In this document: positions 15,341 through 21,800 of the stretch, piece after piece
Numbering within the stretch: the first letter of the stretch is position 1
Layout: the number at the start of each line of letters is the position of its first letter
Origin: Nitrososphaerota archaeon
Lineage (GTDB): Archaea; Thermoproteota; Nitrososphaeria; Nitrososphaerales; UBA183
Direction: 5' to 3'
Length of the DNA: 22,295 bases
Assembly: GCA_029784825.1 (NCBI GenBank)
Contig: JAFMAU010000029.1
Location: 1-22,295, forward strand
Translations under genes and position numbers: made by a program
Notes under the pieces: model-generated
What the model saw: the letters and a program-made list of their open reading frames with translations, nothing else
Told to the model about the DNA's origin: nothing
Databases searched by the model: none

Positions 15341-15748
15341 CTACCTTCGAGGCGCCCATAGCTCCATGATATTTCCCGCCGGGTCCGAGAAGTATGTGCT
15401 CCACGACCGTCGAGAGCCGTGCCAGCCTCTCGAGTTCTCAATCTTGGGGCTGCACTTTGCCCCTATGCGCTCTAGGAATCGAATGCACTCGTCCAACTGG
15501 TCAGGCGGAACCTCGAAGGCTACGTGCAATGGGACCCTGATCATCTCGTCACCGTTACCGTTCATGAACCCCCTGTCTTTATGGGCAAAGCCGAAGTATT
15601 GTTCGCCCACGTCGGCGAAATGAATTCGTTTCTTGTTAGGACGGACCGGAAAATCGAGCCCGATTTTTCTGTAGAATCTGGCGCATTCCTCGGTTTCTGT
15701 GGTGAGGAAGGCCACCTCAGCAACCCGCACTAAAGGCAGTTTCTTCAA
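15341..15748 (-). CDS. VOC (glyoxalase/dioxygenase-like) protein
   Basis: 135 residues from TTG 15748 (GTG 15730 is an alternative). Paired beta-alpha-beta-beta-beta units: VAEVAFLTTETEECARFYRKIGLDFPV at the start, HVAFEV in the middle and YFSDPAGNIMELWAP at the end. The FSDP.GN..EL motif supplies the last metal-binding Glu, and His in PLHVAFEV matches another ligand. The superfamily includes glyoxalase I, extradiol dioxygenases and fosfomycin-resistance enzymes, so activity is open. The frame is open upstream to 15934, but those 62 residues are low-complexity and overlap the end of the next gene, so I exclude them. Confidence 0.8.
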   Translation of the reverse strand: MKKLPLVRVAEVAFLTTETEECARFYRKIGLDFPVRPNKKRIHFADVGEQYFGFAHKDRGFMNGNGDEMIRVPLHVAFEVPPDQLDECIRFLERIGAKCSPKIENSRGWHGSRRSWSTYFSDPAGNIMELWAPRR

Positions 15749-15893
15749 TGGAGACGCTGTTGAATCGTGGTTCTGGCTTCCAAAAAAGCCTTGCCGCCCC
15801 CTTAACACACTGAGAAGACGTTCACCCTGAAGTTGCGTATCCAATACAGAGCTGTTGACCGCTGCGTGCATGCAGTTGATAGCCGTCCGCTCT

Positions 15894-17237
15894 CTAGGCC
15901 GGAGTTTCACGGGATCCTCGGTTTCCAGTCCCACCGCCCGACCCTTCCAACTCCTTCAGCGCGTCGACCAGGAGTCTGACGTCCCTGTCTTCGTTGTAAA
16001 GATACAACGACGCTCGGCTCGTCGAAAGTTCCGGGACGCCCAGCCTTCTTAGAAGGGGATGGGCTTCGTGACCCCCCGATCTGATCAGGACCTTGTGACC
16101 TGGCACCCGCTCGTCCATCCAATGTGCTATTCTGTCCCCTTCAATCGGATTCCCCTCCTTGTCTCTCATCCTGAACGACACCAGTGCGGCATGCTTGCCC
16201 GCCTCGTAGACCTGGGGCCCTACAATCTCCAAGCCATCGACCTCAGACAGCTTTGACATCATGAGCCGCGTAAGCAGGTCTTCGTGGCGCTCTACAGTTT
16301 CCATTCCGATGCGGTCGAGATAGTCAACTGCCGCCCCTGCGCCGATTATCCCGGCGAAGTTCTGAAGCCCTGGTTCGAAGCGGTCCGGCGGGCCCCTGAA
16401 ACTGGGAACCACCGTCGGTCCTCCCTGACCGCTGGCGATTGAAACACCGTCGACAGTCTCTCCGCCCACTATCACAGCAGGCATCTCCTCCAGAAGCTCC
16501 TTGACGCCGAACAGGACCCCCGTCCCCGAGGGCCCGCACATCTTGTGTACCGAGAAGGTCAGGAAGTCCATCTTGGAAGCGGCCACGTCCACATGATGGT
16601 GTGGCACGTACTGTGCTCCGTCCACCAGAGCCAGAGACCCGTTGTCATGCACTATCTTCACCAGCGCTTCGATGGGGTTGATGATCCCCGTGATGTTCGA
16701 TGCCCACACCACTGAGACGAGCTTCGTCCTCCTGGTGAGGAAGTCTTGGAACTTCTGCAGGTCGATTTCGCCTCTGCTGTCCACGGGGAAGATCCTGTGG
16801 TGCACTCCCTTCTCTCGTTCCAGCTCCCAGAAGGGCAGGAGGCCGCTGTGATGTTCTGCATCGGTGGTCACGACGTTGTCTCCCTTCCCTATCCTGATTC
16901 CCGGGGAGCAATGGCGGCTGCTCAGGCTCATGGCCACCAGGTTCATCCCATACGTAGTGTTGGGCTGCCAAATCACTCCCGGTTCGTCTGCGCCGATGAA
17001 ACGTGCCATCTTCACCCTTGCTTCCGACACGAGGAACTGCGTCCTAGCCGCGAGGGCGTTCGACGAGGCGAACAGACCGGTGCAGCTGCCAAGGTCGTTG
17101 TAGTAACCGCCGACCGCGTCCACAACCTGCCTTGGCCGGAGAGATTGACATGCGCTGTCGAGGTAGACCAGTCTCTTCCCGTCCATGGTCCTTTCGCTGA
17201 CGACAGGAAAGTCCGCTCTGATCTTGCCCACATTCAA
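15894..17237 (-). CDS. Class V aminotransferase, SufS-like but lacking the catalytic Cys
   Basis: 447 residues. PLP fold type I: AEHHSGLLPF (128-137; H130 stacks on PLP in SufS), DGAQ (D206), SVHKMCGPSGTG (Lys232 forms the Schiff base), RFEPGLQN (287-293) and IRSGGHEAHPLLRRLGV (385-401). In SufS-type cysteine desulfurases that last motif reads 'R.GHHCA.P', where Cys carries the persulfide. Here the aligned residue is Glu391, so ordinary cysteine desulfurase activity is doubtful. Alternatives are a selenocysteine-lyase-like, epimerase-like or other C-S/C-N lyase role. A Gly/Ser-rich C-terminal tail is extra. It begins 15 nt after the M28 peptidase gene and is probably co-transcribed with it. 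Confidence 0.9.
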   Translation of the reverse strand: MNVGKIRADFPVVSERTMDGKRLVYLDSACQSLRPRQVVDAVGGYYNDLGSCTGLFASSNALAARTQFLVSEARVKMARFIGADEPGVIWQPNTTYGMNLVAMSLSSRHCSPGIRIGKGDNVVTTDAEHHSGLLPFWELEREKGVHHRIFPVDSRGEIDLQKFQDFLTRRTKLVSVVWASNITGIINPIEALVKIVHDNGSLALVDGAQYVPHHHVDVAASKMDFLTFSVHKMCGPSGTGVLFGVKELLEEMPAVIVGGETVDGVSIASGQGGPTVVPSFRGPPDRFEPGLQNFAGIIGAGAAVDYLDRIGMETVERHEDLLTRLMMSKLSEVDGLEIVGPQVYEAGKHAALVSFRMRDKEGNPIEGDRIAHWMDERVPGHKVLIRSGGHEAHPLLRRLGVPELSTSRASLYLYNEDRDVRLLVDALKELEGSGGGTGNRGSRETPA

Positions 17238-17252
17238 CCCCGTTTACCTCTC

Positions 17253-18590
17253 CTAGTTCGGGTAGGCCAACTTCCATGCGGTCGCGAGCAAGAGTTCGAC
17301 GGCTCTCCTCGTTGCCTGTTGGTCAACTGACTCGAAATTGTCAGCAGGCGAATGGATGACCTTGGCGCCAAGAGCCACACCCACAGATCTGAAGCCGAGT
17401 CCTGCGAACCTTCTGTTGTCGGAGGCGATGTTTCCAAAGGCGAGAGGCAACCCCAGTTTTGCTCCCGCGAAGTCAAGGGCGTCGACGATTTGACCCGCGT
17501 TCTTGCTCGCCTCCACGTATGCGACCCCGTTGTATGCTGCGGCCCCGTCGAGGTTTATCACCAGAGGGTCGACGATATCGCGAGCAAAGCCCTCGGCATA
17601 CGCCTTCGACCCCAAGGCCCCTATCTCTTCTCCGTCGAAGGCCACGAATCTGATGGGCCTGACAGGCTTGCACGCGAATGTAGACAACAGCCGGGCCAGT
17701 TCGAGGATGACCGCGACCCCGGCGGCGTTGTCTCCAGCCCCCTGGAAGCGATGGCCTCTCGGATCGTCGCCGACCGCGTCATAGTGGGCGCCGAGAACAA
17801 GAGGCGACCCTGCGAGATCTGGGTTCCGCCCAGGGATTTCAGCCGAGATGTTTCTCCCCGTGGACGCCTTCCTCTGGATGGGAACGGACGCCCGTATTCT
17901 CTTCGAGTTCAGCGCTGGCAGAAGGTCCCGCCTCACTCGCAGCACGGGAAGTTGGACCGGAGGGGCGCCCAGCAACTGTTTGGACATGAATCCGTCCCTC
18001 CCGACGCCATTCGGCATGAGGATTCCAAGGGCGCCCTTGGATGCTGCAAGGAGGCCCGTTTCCTCGAGTTTGCTTCCTCCAAGTGCTTCGTCCACTATGA
18101 CCCATTCGTTCTGATGGGCGACGCTCGGATCCCACGACTTCGCAAGGCCTTCCTTAGGTTCGCTCAGGGACGCCGACCTGTAGTGCTCCGCGAACTCCAC
18201 CCTGTGTTCTAAGGAACGCGAGCCCCTGCTCCCGTCAACAATCGATAGTTCGGGCAGGGATTCCAGATAGAAGACTGGAGTCGATACTGCGAACGCTTGT
18301 ACGTTCGGGCGGAGCCCTATGCCCGACAACTTGGACTCGATCCATTCAGCCACAAGGGCGTTCCCCGATGCGCTGCTCCTCCCGCGGAACTTCTCGGAAC
18401 AGAGCTCCTTCAGATCCCCGCTCGTCCGGGAAGTGGAGACCAGGGCCAGGAGCCGGCGCAGCTCTGGAGGGAGGTCTTGTGAACCAGATTCCGGGTGCAG
18501 CGAAACAGCGGAGGCCCCCTCACCGTCGAGGGGGTCAGGGATGCTCCCTTGGGTTGGGCCTAGGTCGTGCAGCAATCTGACGACCCGCAT
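17253..18590 (-). CDS. M28-family zinc metallopeptidase (aminopeptidase-like)
   Basis: 445 residues from ATG 18590. The C-terminal catalytic domain has the two-zinc ligand set: His269 in GAHYDAVG, Asp287 in GAGDNAAG, Glu321/Glu322 in FDGEEIGALGS, Asp348 in INLDGAAAYN, His413 in IHSPADNFE. Residues ~135-235 form a PA-like insert typical of M28B/PSMA-type enzymes. No signal peptide or membrane helix is seen, so it is probably cytosolic. M28 enzymes remove N-terminal residues from peptides or hydrolyse related amides. The frame stays open to 18746, but that part is an out-of-frame copy of the Cys-rich gene. The chosen ATG overlaps the end of that gene by 31 nt, suggesting coupled translation. 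Confidence 0.88.
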   Translation of the reverse strand: MRVVRLLHDLGPTQGSIPDPLDGEGASAVSLHPESGSQDLPPELRRLLALVSTSRTSGDLKELCSEKFRGRSSASGNALVAEWIESKLSGIGLRPNVQAFAVSTPVFYLESLPELSIVDGSRGSRSLEHRVEFAEHYRSASLSEPKEGLAKSWDPSVAHQNEWVIVDEALGGSKLEETGLLAASKGALGILMPNGVGRDGFMSKQLLGAPPVQLPVLRVRRDLLPALNSKRIRASVPIQRKASTGRNISAEIPGRNPDLAGSPLVLGAHYDAVGDDPRGHRFQGAGDNAAGVAVILELARLLSTFACKPVRPIRFVAFDGEEIGALGSKAYAEGFARDIVDPLVINLDGAAAYNGVAYVEASKNAGQIVDALDFAGAKLGLPLAFGNIASDNRRFAGLGFRSVGVALGAKVIHSPADNFESVDQQATRRAVELLLATAWKLAYPN

Positions 18591-18847
18591 CCACAGGAAG
18601 ACGCACCGGCCTGGTATTTGCCTCCGGAGCAGCCTCCGGCGGCGCCGGCCCCAGTCGCCTGGGAGGCGGTCTCGCAGCACCCTCCCGCTTGTCCCGCCGC
18701 TGAGCCTTCGGTTCCGCAGCAGCTCCCTGCGGTTCCGGTCCCGCAACAGCTACCGGTGGAGACCGTCGGGATTTCCTTGCCTGCGATGAAGCCGCCCTTT
18801 GGTTTCTGCTCCGCTACAGCTTCCTGTTCGTTTCTTTGGTTCGACAT
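18560..18847 (-). CDS. Small Cys-rich protein with repeated Cys-Cys pairs
   Basis: 95 residues from ATG 18847, with AGGTGA 8 nt upstream (GTG 18859 would add four residues). The first ~32 residues are charged and Cys-free (SNQRNEQEAVAEQKPKGG...). The remainder is Gly/Ala/Ser/Thr-rich and holds 11 cysteines in blocks: GSCCGTGTA, GSCCGTEGS, GGCCETA, GGCSGG, SSCGCGSSDCCTT. This resembles no family I can name. A metallothionein-like or arsenic/heavy-metal-binding protein is plausible. A modified peptide with a leader (N-terminal third) and Cys-rich core is an alternative. It is first in a minus-strand run with M28 peptidase and SufS-like genes and divergent from a TrmB-type regulator that also carries Cys-Cys pairs. 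Confidence 0.75.
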   Translation of the reverse strand: MSNQRNEQEAVAEQKPKGGFIAGKEIPTVSTGSCCGTGTAGSCCGTEGSAAGQAGGCCETASQATGAGAAGGCSGGKYQAGASSCGCGSSDCCTT

Positions 18848-18859
18848 GTTTGTATTCAC

Positions 18860-18879
18860 CTACTTACTGCAGGTAGTAG
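18860..18879. promoter_or_regulatory. 20-nt imperfect palindrome, probable operator
   Basis: CTACTTACTGCAGGTAGTAG is symmetric at 8 of 10 base pairs around CTGCAG. It covers the expected transcription start of the Cys-rich gene and lies just upstream of the regulator's TATA box, the right place for the divergent regulator to control both. The binding factor is inferred. Confidence 0.6.
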
Positions 18880-18883
18880 GAAA

Positions 18884-18891
18884 GTATATAT
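18884..18891. promoter_or_regulatory. Shared TATA box, Cys-rich gene / regulator
   Basis: GTATATAT reads as ATATATAC on the other strand. Initiation ~25 nt away falls at about 18863 (minus, inside the palindrome) and about 18913 (plus, 17 nt before the regulator ATG). Confidence 0.6.
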
Positions 18892-18929
18892 CGTTTCCCT
18901 GACTGGTTCTACCCAGAGGGAGTAAGAGG

Positions 18930-19724
18930 ATGCAGTCAACCGAAGCTGATGGCGCCAAAGAAGCGATACTGTCAAGGGTCAGGGAACTCGGGATCACCGC
19001 CTATGCAGCCAGGGCGTTCCTTTCGGTGCTGGAAAATCAGCCCATCTCGGCCACCAGCCTCTGCAGCCTGACAGGCATCCCAGACTCGAAGATATACTAC
19101 GCGCTCAAGGAGCTTGAAGAGAAGAACCTGATCATTGTCCAGCATGGGACCCCCAGTCTGTACCGGGCGCTGGGCGTTGACCAGATTGCCTCCAACCTTC
19201 AGAGCCAAGCCGATGAAAACCACCGAAGGCAGTCGAAGAAAGTGAAGGAGCTGGCTAAGCTCCTCGAACCGATTCACGCGAGTGGAAAAAGCGAAGATGC
19301 AGAGCTCGCCTATATCATCAAGGGCTCCCGCAACATAGTGGAGAAAATGAAAGAGGCGATAGAGGCGTCGAGGAAGGAGGTCCTGGTGATGTTCGATGAC
19401 GAGACGCTCCTCGCTGGAATCGCCGAGACTCTCCGGAAGGCCCGCAACAGAGGCTCGAACATCAAGATAGCACTCGCGGATGGTGCAATCAAAGGAGCCT
19501 CGAAGTTACGGATAACACCGGACAAGAACCTCTGCTGCGCCAGCAACATCCTCATCGTTGACTCGGAGAAGCTTTTCACGGTGTCCGGGAAAGCGCCTGC
19601 GGACCTCAGGGCGGTCGTAACCCAAGACGACTCGATGATCTACATGAGCAGGCAGAGCTATGAGAATCCTGCGTGCTGTTCCGCGTCCGGAGCCGCGGAC
19701 ATCGAAATCAGGTCAAATCTCTAA
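18930..19724 (+). CDS. TrmB-family transcriptional regulator with two Cys-Cys pairs
   Basis: 264 residues from ATG 18930 (GGGAG about 8 nt upstream). Residues ~10-85 form a winged helix of TrmB type (LGITAYAARAFLSVLENQPISATSLCSLTGIPDSKIYYALKELEEKNLI in outline), followed by a helical linker (~85-120). The C-terminal sensor domain is of the PLD-like type seen in TrmB proteins (YIIKGSRNIVEKM, EVLVMFDDETLL). TrmB proteins classically sense sugars, but this sensor domain carries CC at 202-203 (NLCCASN) and 249-250 (PACCSAS), suggesting a thiol- or metal-responsive switch. It is divergent from the Cys-rich gene across a 70-nt region containing a palindrome and shared TATA box. Confidence 0.85.
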   Translation: MQSTEADGAKEAILSRVRELGITAYAARAFLSVLENQPISATSLCSLTGIPDSKIYYALKELEEKNLIIVQHGTPSLYRALGVDQIASNLQSQADENHRRQSKKVKELAKLLEPIHASGKSEDAELAYIIKGSRNIVEKMKEAIEASRKEVLVMFDDETLLAGIAETLRKARNRGSNIKIALADGAIKGASKLRITPDKNLCCASNILIVDSEKLFTVSGKAPADLRAVVTQDDSMIYMSRQSYENPACCSASGAADIEIRSNL

Positions 19725-20080
19725 CCGATTCGTGCTCGTGGGCCCCGGAGGTGCGTTCTCCCAAGCCGCCATTCCACATTATCTGCAAAAGGATGAACCT
19801 CAGAGATACCTGACGGTTGTCGCATGAGACAGAAAGGATGGAATCGGGTACGAGGGAGTTCGACACCAAGCGGGACAGAGGGTGCACTGACCTGAACGCG
19901 TTCGGGTCGCCCGCCTCATGTCAGGAGACAGCTTCGAGCGGATCCACACCTAGAGTGACTGCCTGGTCTTGGAACTGACAGTCACATTCATGAGGGGATG
20001 CGGACATCCTAAACGTCGTTAGACATTTTGAGCATGGTGGTCAGTTGCGCGGCCGCAGCAGGGTTTGGGTGATCCTGGGC
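19725..20080. other. Non-coding region, about 350 nt
   Basis: No plausible gene on either strand. The short frames here lack ribosome sites and resemble nothing known. The region separates the converging regulator and decarboxylase genes and contains one inverted repeat (19955-19985). Confidence 0.45.
19955..19985. repeat. Inverted repeat, 7-bp perfect arms
   Basis: GTGACTG at 19955-19961 and CAGTCAC at 19979-19985 are separated by 17 nt. It could form a hairpin or act as a split operator. It lies far (230 nt) beyond the regulator stop, so it is not an obvious terminator. Confidence 0.4.
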
Positions 20081-21445
20081 CTAGCTCTTCGCTAGCCTGA
20101 GCATCGCCCGGACCGACTGTTCCACGTCTTCGTCGGTGGTCTTGCCAGAGCTTACGCTGATGCGCATGGCCGCCTTCCCGTGCCATTTCGTCCCCCCGCA
20201 CCAGCAGGTCCCATCCGACTGGACTGAGCTCACCACCCTTTGCGTCGCCTCGTCCGACCCGAACGAAACAAGCACTTGGTTGAGGACCACTTCGTTGAGT
20301 ATCTCGCACCCCCCGTCGGAGAGCAGTTTCGCGAACCTGGACGCGTGGCGGCAGCACCTTTCGACCAGGTCTGCTACCCCAGTCCGCCCGAGGGACATCA
20401 GGGCGGACCAAGCGTCCACGCCGCGGGCCCTCCTCGACATCTCAGGGGCGTAGTCGAACCTGTCCCTAGGATGCTCTCCTTCCAGATAGGGGGCGGCGGG
20501 GTTGGCCATCGCTCCTCTCAGTTGGACAGGGTCCCTGACCACGACCAGCCCGCTGTCGTAGGGAACATTGAGCCATTTGTGGCAGTCCGTGCTCCAAGAG
20601 TCGGCCCCCTCGACTCCGTCAGTGAGGGGCCGGCGATGGGGGGACGCGGCTGCCCAGAGGCCGAAGGCACCGTCCACATGGACCCAGGCCCCAGCTTCGT
20701 GCGCCCACTCGACCAGGGGTTTGAACGGGTCGAACGAACCAGAGTTCACGTTCCCGGCCTGGACGCAGACGATGGTCGGGCCGCTTATCCTCGGGAGTGA
20801 TCGGGGGATGATTCTCCCTTGGGCGTCGACCGGGAGCCGGATGAGGTGCTCGGTCCCGAAGCCCAGCATCATGATGGCCTTGATGGCGGAGGCGTGGATT
20901 TCGTCTCCTGAAATCACGTTCACCTTCGGTGCACCGTCCATCCCTTTCTTCTCGAACTCCCACCCCGCCCGGGCCAAGACAGCATGACGGGCCGCAGCCA
21001 GTCCGGCAAAGTTCGCCATCGTCGCACCGCTCACGAATGCGCCTTCGGAACCTGAAGGAATGCCGAGGAGCTCCTTGATCCATCCTATGACGGTTGCCTC
21101 TACCCGGGTCGCCACCGGAGACATGACCTCCATGGCCCCGTTCTGGTTCCAGGTGCTTGAAAGCCAATTTGCGGCAAGGGCTGCCGGGAGCGTGCTGCCG
21201 GTGACGAACCCGAAATACCGGCTTCCGTTGCTTGCGACCGTGGCCGGAGAACCGAAGCTGTCGAGCAGTTCGATTACCCGATCAGCCGAAGTGGGCTGCT
21301 CGGGGAGCTTCTGCGGGAGAAGGTCGAGGTTCTGAAGGGCCTCCTTCGTTGGAGCTACTCGCCGACTCTTCAGGTTTCCGAGATATGAAATAGCTCGCTC
21401 GGCAGCGTCACGCAACAGGGCATCATCCTCGGAACCAGAGGACAA
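20081..21445 (-). CDS. Group II PLP-dependent decarboxylase (aromatic-amino-acid decarboxylase-like)
   Basis: 454 residues. Fold type I PLP enzyme: FVSGATMANFAGLAAAR (137-153), HVDGAFGLW (256-264, Asp258 binds the pyridine nitrogen), and STDCHKWLNVPYDSG (285-299, Lys290 forms the Schiff base). The HKW-N-x-P-x-D-x-G signature marks the AADC/glutamate/tyrosine decarboxylase group; some members act instead as aldehyde synthases or transaminases. Substrate unknown. The start is TTG at 21445 next to a palindrome; the next in-frame starts lie inside conserved sequence. Cys-rich patches (RCCRH, GTCWCGG) are noted. It stands alone, transcribed toward the empty region 19725-20080. Confidence 0.9.
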   Translation of the reverse strand: MSSGSEDDALLRDAAERAISYLGNLKSRRVAPTKEALQNLDLLPQKLPEQPTSADRVIELLDSFGSPATVASNGSRYFGFVTGSTLPAALAANWLSSTWNQNGAMEVMSPVATRVEATVIGWIKELLGIPSGSEGAFVSGATMANFAGLAAARHAVLARAGWEFEKKGMDGAPKVNVISGDEIHASAIKAIMMLGFGTEHLIRLPVDAQGRIIPRSLPRISGPTIVCVQAGNVNSGSFDPFKPLVEWAHEAGAWVHVDGAFGLWAAASPHRRPLTDGVEGADSWSTDCHKWLNVPYDSGLVVVRDPVQLRGAMANPAAPYLEGEHPRDRFDYAPEMSRRARGVDAWSALMSLGRTGVADLVERCCRHASRFAKLLSDGGCEILNEVVLNQVLVSFGSDEATQRVVSSVQSDGTCWCGGTKWHGKAAMRISVSSGKTTDEDVEQSVRAMLRLAKS

Positions 21446-21457
21446 CCCCTAAGGGGT
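21445..21457. promoter_or_regulatory. Perfect 13-nt palindrome at the decarboxylase start
   Basis: ACCCCT-A-AGGGGT has 6-bp arms around a central A and touches the TTG start codon at 21445. It could be an operator; its AGGGG on the minus strand may also act as a ribosome site although the spacing is too short. Nothing else is seen in the ~190 nt up to the tRNA gene. Confidence 0.4.
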
Positions 21458-21650
21458 CACATCACGCCGCAATTGAACTTTGGGCGTACGCTGATTGCAT
21501 GGCGTCGTGCGCCGTGGTTGCCGTATTTCGTCCCCATCAGACATCATGTGCACGTTGATGAAAGCCAGCCGATGCTCCCTTGACCGGAGGCATCTTTGTG
21601 GGCATCAAGAAACTTGAAGCCGCCCCTTGGCAGAAGGAGGACCAAATCCG
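21458..21650. other. Non-coding spacer between tRNA-Lys and decarboxylase
   Basis: About 190 nt without a plausible gene. It should hold the decarboxylase promoter on the minus strand; I see no strong TATA-like box. Confidence 0.35.
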
Positions 21651-21675
21651 CGGGCCCGACGGGAATCGAACCCGT

Positions 21676-21690
21676 TTAGGGGCAGTCGCT
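21676..21690 (-). other. tRNA-Lys variable-loop intron (15 nt)
   Basis: AGCGACTGCCCCTAA, between the 5-nt variable loop and the T-stem. The BHB is complete: outer helix CCCG/CGGG, central helix AGGG/CCCT, bulges TC^A and AA^A, inner helix GC/GC with loop GACT. Confidence 0.85.
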
Positions 21691-21721
21691 GACCCTCGGG
21701 TTAAAAGCCCGATGCTCTACC

Positions 21722-21739
21722 TGAGTTCTCTCCATCTCT
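21722..21739 (-). other. tRNA-Lys D-loop intron (18 nt)
   Basis: AGAGATGGAGAGAACTCA, just before G18-G19. Central helix AGTT (tRNA 14-17) with AACT near the intron 3' end, bulges CC^A and CA^G. The outer and inner helices are weak, so this is a relaxed form of the splice motif. The exact ends are less certain than for the other three introns. Confidence 0.65.
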
Positions 21740-21781
21740 GGAACTAAGCTACGGGCCCGCGTCAGCCTCGGCGGGGACCCC

Positions 21782-21790
21782 AGTATTTGA
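21782..21790 (-). promoter_or_regulatory. TATA-like box for tRNA-Lys
   Basis: The minus strand reads TCAAATACT, about 25-30 nt before the tRNA 5' end at 21758 and just after the endonuclease IV stop. Confidence 0.45.
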
Positions 21791-21800
21791 CCGAATCGAG

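Larger units (their letters stand above)
21651..21758 (-). tRNA. tRNA-Lys (UUU) with two non-anticodon-loop introns
   Basis: The 108-nt gene gives a 75-nt mature tRNA after removal of two inserts. Acceptor GGGCCCG pairs with CGGGCCC, discriminator G. D-stem GCTT/GAGC. Anticodon stem TCGGG/CCCGA encloses loop CTTTTAA with anticodon TTT at 21703-21705, uninterrupted. T-stem ACGGG/CCCGT encloses loop TTCGATT. The unspliced gene has a 28-nt D-loop and a 20-nt variable region. Taking out 18 and 15 nt restores a 10-nt D-loop (AGTTCCGGTA) and a 5-nt variable loop (GGGTC), both standard. Confidence 0.9.

Noticed and set aside
16746..17330. 194-codon plus-strand open frame
   Set aside because: Antisense to the class V PLP gene.
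17352..18212. 286-codon plus-strand open frame
   Set aside because: Antisense to the M28 peptidase, whose five zinc ligands are all present.
20240..20800. 186-codon plus-strand open frame
   Set aside because: Antisense to the PLP decarboxylase.
21651..21758. Reading the tRNA-Lys variable region as a class II long arm (GGG-T-CAG/CTG-CCC can pair)
   Set aside because: Lys tRNAs are class I, and the same bases form a complete splice motif whose removal leaves the standard 5-nt loop.
21651..21758. Reading the anticodon as UAA (Leu) by shifting the loop
   Set aside because: The shifted anticodon stem does not pair; only the UUU register gives five perfect pairs.
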